The notes under the pieces: model-generated
Seen by the model: only the letters and a program-made list of their open reading frames with translations
Told to the model about the DNA's origin: nothing
The model's database searches: none
Shown here: piece by piece, positions 59,801-64,000 of the stretch
How positions within the stretch are numbered: the stretch's first letter is position 1
Layout of the letters: each line of letters opens with the position of its first letter
Program-made: the position numbers and the translations under genes
Origin: Pedobacter riviphilus
GTDB lineage: Bacteria; Bacteroidota; Bacteroidia; Sphingobacteriales; Sphingobacteriaceae
Direction: 5' to 3'
Length of the DNA: 64,000 nucleotides
NCBI RefSeq assembly: GCF_014692875.1
Contig: NZ_CP061171.1
Span: 1,426,001-1,490,000 of the forward strand

Positions 59801-60044
59801 TAATAATACTTTCTGGTTAAATGATGCCTCATTTTTAAGGCTTAAAAATGTAGAACTTGCCTATAACATTAAGGCCAGTTTCTTAGAACGCATCAATGTA
59901 TCGGGATTAAGGATTTATGCCAGTGCCTTTAACTTATTTACGATTTCTAAAGTAAAGGATTACGATCCTGAAGGAACCAGCGGTAGCGGACAGTTTTATC
60001 CGCAGCAACGCATTATTAACTTGGGCGCCAATATTAAATTTTAA
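56859..60044 (+). CDS. SusC/RagA TonB-dependent outer-membrane transporter
   Basis: Transporter of 1061 residues from the ATG at 56859; a GTG four codons upstream is also open. The signal region (~8-33) is followed directly by a carboxypeptidase-like domain (~45-125), with no STN domain, unlike the SusC at 14559. The signature VVVGYGTQKKATLTGSIS (~130-150), plug and barrel follow. Lack of STN fits control by the HTCS rather than by a FecR anti-sigma. It imports oligosaccharides generated by the locus enzymes. SusD starts 5 bases after the stop. Confidence 0.93.
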   Translation: MRKKNLKEFSPLKFFKIKALAFLFILSISLPVTASSFSALTGKIKLAREIVVTGTVTNETGATFPGVAVKIKGTEKAVQTDAKGKFSISVAATTDVLVFSYVGYTIQEQTVGDRTTINVQLSADTKTLNELVVVGYGTQKKATLTGSISQVKGADLVKSPQPNLSNSLAGRFSGVVINNRSGEPGYDGSNITIRGLATTGSNNVLIVVDGIPGQIGGLERLDPNDIESISVLKDASAAIYGNRAANGVILVTTKKGKTGKPTINYSFNQGFSSPTRLPKMADAATYAQIMNEISFDSNPAGGLNQSYTADQIEKFRNGSDPLLYPNTDWTDQTLEKTALQSQHSLSINGGGQDVKYYMSLGTVSQDGLYKNGATKYNQYNFRTNVDANVSKYLKVGLSVSGRQENRLFPQVAAGDIFRSIYRAKPIVSAYYPNGLPTTGIENANPAVQVTDIGGTSKSPTQVLNGILRATFIIPGVEGLSVDGFFSADKSNVFTKSFNKPYLLYQYDPTSKTYNSVITGGNNQKATLIEKHQNESLLTSNIKLNYARRFNLHDINAFVGYEQSENHLEYFDAQRFNFLSTNLPELSQGGAAATDYLNSGYSSNYNRKSVISRLAYSYDDKYLFEGQLRIDGSSIFPEGKRFGYFPSASAGWVMSKEKWFSDNVKFVDNLKIRASYGALGNDNVKGFQYFDNYVLVGNGFVAQSPGAASSSIQPGVNLVKLANPNITWEVAKKLDIGINATLFKNFSIEAIYFQQKRSDILTTRNASLPGSSGIVNPFDDKSVNYTPLVPSENIGKVNSNGFEATLGYNHNGENFKWNASGNFTYAKSKVIFIDEASGTPDYQRKTGRPLNVDLLYNAIGIFRTQQELDAYPHVSGAKVGDLKYLDYNNDGKITADDQTRTPYSNIPQITYGFTLGASYKNFDLSMVLAGQTQVSQYVLPESGSIGNFYSSWADNRFSAANPNGTYPRVTDRASNAISGGQFNNTFWLNDASFLRLKNVELAYNIKASFLERINVSGLRIYASAFNLFTISKVKDYDPEGTSGSGQFYPQQRIINLGANIKF

Positions 60045-60049
60045 ACGTC

Positions 60050-61752
60050 ATGAAAATCAAATCAATATATAAAATATCATTCTTGTACCTATTTTTGGTT
60101 GCAATAGGCATTACAGGCTGTAAAAAAGACATTCTAAATGTAGAACCAACCGATATTCTTTCGCCTGCTACTATAGAAACCGATACAACCGCATTAGAGG
60201 CTTATATAACCAACCGCTATCTTGGTACACGTTTGCAGGATAAAGAAGCTGATGGATCTGCCCAGGTTTTGGTAGAGGTTTTGAATATAGCATGTGGAGC
60301 TCTTTTACAGATGAATCTATTTATAATAATGATGATGCAACCTGGTTGATCCAAAGAGGACAGCTTGCTCCAGAAAACCTGGGTAGCGCCGGTGTATATT
60401 GGGGCAGGAGTTATCGGGGGATTAGAGAGTGTAATTATGCACTGGGCGTGCTGTCTAAGATTGCAATGAGCGAGTCGCATAAAAAGAAGTTAATAGCAGA
60501 ACTTAAATTTATAAGGGCTTTCCGTTATCAGGATTTGATCAGAAACTATGGTGGAATCGTTTTGATGGGCGATAAGATAACCGAACTTTCAGATAACCTG
60601 CAAGATCCGGCATTGTTTCAACGTGCCTCGATTAAAGAATCTATAGATTATGTAGCAGCACAGCTAGACCAGGCTGCGGCAGATTTACCTTTAGATAACA
60701 GTAATAACTGGCTAATTGGTAGGGCAACTAAAGGTGCGGCACTGGCACTTAAATCGCGCTTACTGTTATATGCAGCAAGTCCATTGTACAATGCTGGTAC
60801 CTGGCAGGCGGCTGTTACTGCAGCTCAGGCCGTTATTTCTTTAAATAAATATGGAATATATACTGGTGGATATGCAAACTTGTTTTTAACTGACCAAAGC
60901 AATGAAGTTATTTTTGCAAGATTGTTTACCAAAAATGCCAACCATACCCATTTAGAAATTGCAAACGGACCAAACGGTTATGGCGGTTGGGGCGGCAATT
61001 TGCCAATGCAGAACCTGGTAGATGATTACGAAATGGCCAATGGAAAACCGATTACAGATCCTACTTCTGGTTATGACAGTAATGAACCTTACAAAGGCCG
61101 TGATCCGCGTTTTGCAGCGACCATTTTATACAATGGAGCAGCATACCGCGAGCGTAATGTAGAAACCTTTATTCCCGGAGGAAAAGACAGTAAAGATGGA
61201 AGTGACAACTGGAACACCACAAAAACCGGATATTACCTTAAAAAATTCATGAATGATGCTTATCCATTGCAAAACCCTTGGGGCAACGCAGGTTTTCAGC
61301 CATGGATCTATTTTAGATATGCAGAAATTTTGCTTAACTATGCTGAAGCTGCGAATGAAGCTTATGGGCCTGACGCTGTTCCTGCCGGATCGACAATGTC
61401 GGCCAGACAAGCCATAAATATGGTAAGGGCAAGGCCAGGTGTTAATATGCCTGAATTGGCTGTTGGGCTTACACAGGCACAAATGCGCGATGCAGTCCGC
61501 TATGAGCGTAGGGTAGAGCTTGCTTTCGAAGAACATCGCTTTTATGATGTTAGAAGATGGAAAATTGCCGATGTAACGGAAAATAAACCTGCAGGCGGAA
61601 TAATTATTACCAAAACAGGTACTGGGTTTACCTACACGCCTAAAGTTGCTTTAGATGGGCGAAAATTTGAAACCAAACACTATTGGTTACCTATACCTAG
61701 AGCCGAAATTTTAGCATCAGGTGGTAAATTGCAGCAAAACCCTGGTTATTAA
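60050..61752 (+). pseudogene. SusD/RagB lipoprotein, reading frame broken by one missing base
   Basis: Surface glycan-binding lipoprotein of about 567 residues with lipobox Cys in GITGCKKD (residue 24). The first frame stops at 60349, and the body of the protein continues in the +2 frame (WSSFTDESIYNNDDATW). Adding one C to the CCC at 60261-60263 restores SAPGFGRGFEYSMWSSF. C-terminal SusD features are intact (WIYFRYAEILLNYAEAANEA, RYERRVELAFEEHRFYDVRRW). It overlaps no neighbour and lies 22 bases upstream of GH30. Probably functional with a sequencing error; real inactivation cannot be excluded. Confidence 0.9.
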
Positions 61753-61774
61753 TAAATAGAAATTAAGTTTTTGC

Positions 61775-63298
61775 ATGATAAAGCCATATCAACATCTTAA
61801 CCGTTTTTTTATTTGCCTTGCTGTGTTTTTCTATGGCGAAACAGCCCTTGCACAAGAAGCTGTTGTAAAGATAGAGATCGATCCGGCAATCACATTCCAA
61901 ACTATAGAAGGCTTTGGTGCCTCTGATGCATGGACTTGTCAATTTGCCGGATTATGGCCTGCAGAGAAAAGGGAGAAAATGGCTGATTTGCTTTTCAGTA
62001 CCCAAACTACAAAAACGGGTCAGCCCCTAGGTATTGGCCTTAACATGTGGCGTTTCAGTATTGGTGGCGGCAGTGCCGCCCAAGGTAAGGCAAGCGATAT
62101 TGGCGACGAATGGCGTCGTCAATACGCTTTTCTGCAACCAGATGGTCGTTATGATTGGAATGCAATGCCAGGGCAGACCTGGTTTTTAAAGGCCGCTAAA
62201 ACCCGTGGCGTAAAACAGTTTATCGGCTTTGTAAACAGTCCGCATGTGCTTTTTACCAAAAATGGAAAAGCCTATTCCACAGATGGTAACTGCAACCTGA
62301 ATTTTGATAAACTGCCCCAATTTGCAGAATACCTTGTTACTACCATAAAAGGAATAAAAAAAACAACCGGAATAGAACTAAATTACCTTAGCCCTGCAAA
62401 CGAGCCACAGTGGAAATGGAATGAACACAACCAGGAAGGTTGCCCATATAACAATATCGAACTTGCTCAACTTTATAGGGGTGTTAATGAGGCTTTTGTT
62501 AAAAATCAGGTTAAAACCAAAATACAAATAGGAGAGGCTGGCCAACTCGATTATTTATATGATAATGGAAATGCCACAAAGGGAAATCAGGCATATCAAT
62601 TCTTTAATGCTTCATCTCCGAATTATGTTGGCAACCTTTCTCATATAGATCAATCTATTTCTGGTCATAGCTATTTTACAACAAGTCCTGAACAAAAATT
62701 TATTACTGTCCGTAAAAAAACAGCCGAAGCAGTAGCGCAAATAAAAGGTTTAAGATATTGGATGTCTGAATATTGTGTACTTGGAGATGATGTGCTTAAA
62801 GGCGAAAAACGTGATTTGGGTATGGTAACCGCCCTTTTTATTGCAAAGTTGATCCACCACGATCTCGTTTTATCAAATGCTACATCATGGCAGTGGTGGT
62901 TAGCCGTATCGGCAGGCGATTATAAAGATGGGCTGGTTTATATTGATAAAAACAAAACAGATGGGCAGGTGTATGATAGTAAATTGTTATGGGCTTTAGG
63001 TAATTATAGCCGTTTTATTGGTGCTGGCAGTAAACGGCTTCAGGTTAAAACAATTGAAGAAAAAGTGCCACAGGTGTATGTATCATCTTACTTGCAAAAT
63101 AAAAAGCTCGTAACGGTAGCCGTTAATCCTACAGAAAACGATCTCGATCTGGATATTGATGTAAAAGGGAATGAGCAAAGTTTTGTACAAACCTATGTTA
63201 CTTCAGCCGAATACAGTTTGTCGCCCTACAAACAATATCAGGATACGAAACGTGTTCGTGTTCCTGCTAAATCTATAACCACCATACTCAGTAATTAA
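61775..63298 (+). CDS. GH30-family secreted glycoside hydrolase
   Basis: Enzyme of 507 residues with a signal peptide (~8-27, TALAQ). A GH30 (beta/alpha)8 barrel with a C-terminal beta-sandwich; the start FQTIEGFGASDAWTCQF is typical. Acid/base Glu210 (SPANEPQWKW) and nucleophile Glu332 (WMSEYCVLG) are visible. GH30 includes beta-glucosylceramidases, beta-xylosidases and endo-beta-1,6-galactanases. With GH35 beta-galactosidase next to it, a beta-1,6-galactanase acting on arabinogalactan side chains is a good candidate, but this is inference. Same operon as SusCD. Confidence 0.88.
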   Translation: MIKPYQHLNRFFICLAVFFYGETALAQEAVVKIEIDPAITFQTIEGFGASDAWTCQFAGLWPAEKREKMADLLFSTQTTKTGQPLGIGLNMWRFSIGGGSAAQGKASDIGDEWRRQYAFLQPDGRYDWNAMPGQTWFLKAAKTRGVKQFIGFVNSPHVLFTKNGKAYSTDGNCNLNFDKLPQFAEYLVTTIKGIKKTTGIELNYLSPANEPQWKWNEHNQEGCPYNNIELAQLYRGVNEAFVKNQVKTKIQIGEAGQLDYLYDNGNATKGNQAYQFFNASSPNYVGNLSHIDQSISGHSYFTTSPEQKFITVRKKTAEAVAQIKGLRYWMSEYCVLGDDVLKGEKRDLGMVTALFIAKLIHHDLVLSNATSWQWWLAVSAGDYKDGLVYIDKNKTDGQVYDSKLLWALGNYSRFIGAGSKRLQVKTIEEKVPQVYVSSYLQNKKLVTVAVNPTENDLDLDIDVKGNEQSFVQTYVTSAEYSLSPYKQYQDTKRVRVPAKSITTILSN

Positions 63299-63429
63299 TT
63301 TTCTTAGTCAGGAATTATAAAGCGCCCTATTTTTTTATACCAATCATTTTGTTTTGTGCTGAAAAGCATTTTACAAATCGATATGGGAAAACTATGCTTT
63401 CGATTTTTTAAATACTTAATACATCTTAA

Positions 63430-64000
63430 ATGAAATCTACCCTTAAACACGTAATGATTAAAGTAATTTTAATTACTTGTTTTGCCAGCTTTGGTGCGTT
63501 TGCACAGGTTAAGCATACTTTTAAACTCGCAGACTCCGTTTTTCTGCTCGATAATAAACCCTTTCAGATCATTTCAGGAGAAATGCATTACCCCCGTATA
63601 CCAAGAGAAGCCTGGCGCGATAGAATGAAAATGGCTAAAGCCATGGGCTTAAATACCATTGGTACCTATGTATTTTGGAATGTGCACGAACCGCAGAAAG
63701 ATCAGTTTGATTTTTCTGGTAATAATGATATTGCCGAATTTGTCCGTATTGCAAAAGAAGAAGGCTTATGGGTATTGCTTCGCCCTAGTCCGTACGTATG
63801 CGCCGAATGGGAATTTGGCGGTTATCCATTCTGGTTACAGAACATTAAAGGCTTACAGGTAAGGAGTAAAGAAGCACAATATTTAAAAGAATATAAGGAA
63901 TATATTACCGAGATCGGTAAACGTTTGGCGCCCTTGCAGATTAACCATGGTGGCAACATTTTAATGGTGCAGGTAGAAAACGAATATGGTTCTTATGGAA
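63430..64000 (+). CDS. GH35 beta-galactosidase, partial (runs off the window)
   Basis: The open frame begins at the ATG at 63430 and is still open at the window edge after 190 codons. A signal peptide (~8-26, ASFGAFAQ) is followed by the GH35 barrel: FQIISGEMHYPRIPREAWRD, GTYVFWNVHEPQ, RPSPYVCAEWEFGGYPFWL and LMVQVENEYGSYG, where the Glu of NEYG is the acid/base. The nucleophile lies beyond the window. GH35 enzymes remove terminal beta-galactose. It is 131 bp after GH30 and completes a galactan-type PUL. Confidence 0.93.
   Translation, partial: MKSTLKHVMIKVILITCFASFGAFAQVKHTFKLADSVFLLDNKPFQIISGEMHYPRIPREAWRDRMKMAKAMGLNTIGTYVFWNVHEPQKDQFDFSGNNDIAEFVRIAKEEGLWVLLRPSPYVCAEWEFGGYPFWLQNIKGLQVRSKEAQYLKEYKEYITEIGKRLAPLQINHGGNILMVQVENEYGSYG

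Noticed and set aside
63659..63862. Rightward 67-codon frame near the window end
   Set aside because: It is an alternative frame within the GH35 gene that starts at 63430 and runs off the window.
1..64000. CRISPR arrays, tRNA, rRNA, prophage or IS elements
   Set aside because: No regularly spaced repeats, cloverleaf genes, phage genes or transposase ORFs were recognised by eye anywhere in the window.

Overview
The window reads as the chromosome of a soil or plant-associated Bacteroidota, most like Pedobacter or another member of the Sphingobacteriaceae. The support is the AT-rich gaps, TAnnTTTG-type promoter boxes, LytS/LytTR two-component pairs, FecI/FecR-type ECF regulation, two SusC/SusD pairs, a hybrid two-component sensor and several secreted glycoside hydrolases. 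No tRNA, rRNA, CRISPR array, prophage or insertion-sequence transposase was recognised. Genus assignment is inference.

Layout. (1) 1-4420: a LytS-type kinase and LytTR regulator, a DUF1223 thioredoxin-fold protein with a small partner, and a DoxX-like membrane protein. The three promoters share TGTCT direct repeats about 21 bp apart, each placed 46-47 bp before a -7 box, so they look like one regulon. (2) 4420-8810: a YeiH-type transporter, an exported TIM-barrel protein, an unknown exported protein, an unknown ~160-residue protein and a cold-shock-like protein. (3) 8990-11100: a second LytS/LytTR pair with an unlisted 48-codon Ser/Thr-rich peptide gene lying between kinase and regulator on the opposite strand. 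(4) 11546-12550: a luciferase-like monooxygenase. (5) 12863-21296: ECF sigma, FecR anti-sigma, SusC with STN domain, SusD, and a fused PI-PLC/GDPD-like plus alkaline phosphatase protein. This looks like a phosphodiester/phosphomonoester scavenging locus. (6) 21533-22390: a stand-alone receiver followed by a paralogue of the ~160-residue protein.

(7) 22540-64000 is the most interesting part. It combines proline-directed peptidases (two M24B aminopeptidase P genes, an M1 peptidase, a DUF885 peptidase and a DPP IV-like S9 peptidase), a GH127 beta-L-arabinofuranosidase, all four enzymes for 4-hydroxyproline degradation (epimerase, FAD oxidase, DapA-family deaminase, alpha-ketoglutarate semialdehyde dehydrogenase), an AraC regulator and an amino-acid permease. 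A polysaccharide utilisation locus follows (GH31, hybrid sensor, SusC, SusD, GH30, GH35). Together these could strip arabinose and galactose from plant hydroxyproline-rich glycoproteins (extensins, arabinogalactan proteins), cut the Pro/Hyp-rich backbone and feed hydroxyproline into the TCA cycle as 2-oxoglutarate. The enzyme families are seen; the combined role is inference.

Four genes (two susD, one aminopeptidase P, the GH31) are each broken by exactly one missing base in a homopolymer. This pattern points to consensus sequencing errors rather than real decay. Intergenic structure includes two copies of a ~230-bp folded repeat, a cluster of REP-like hairpins and a perfect 15-bp-arm palindrome inside the phosphatase signal-peptide region.
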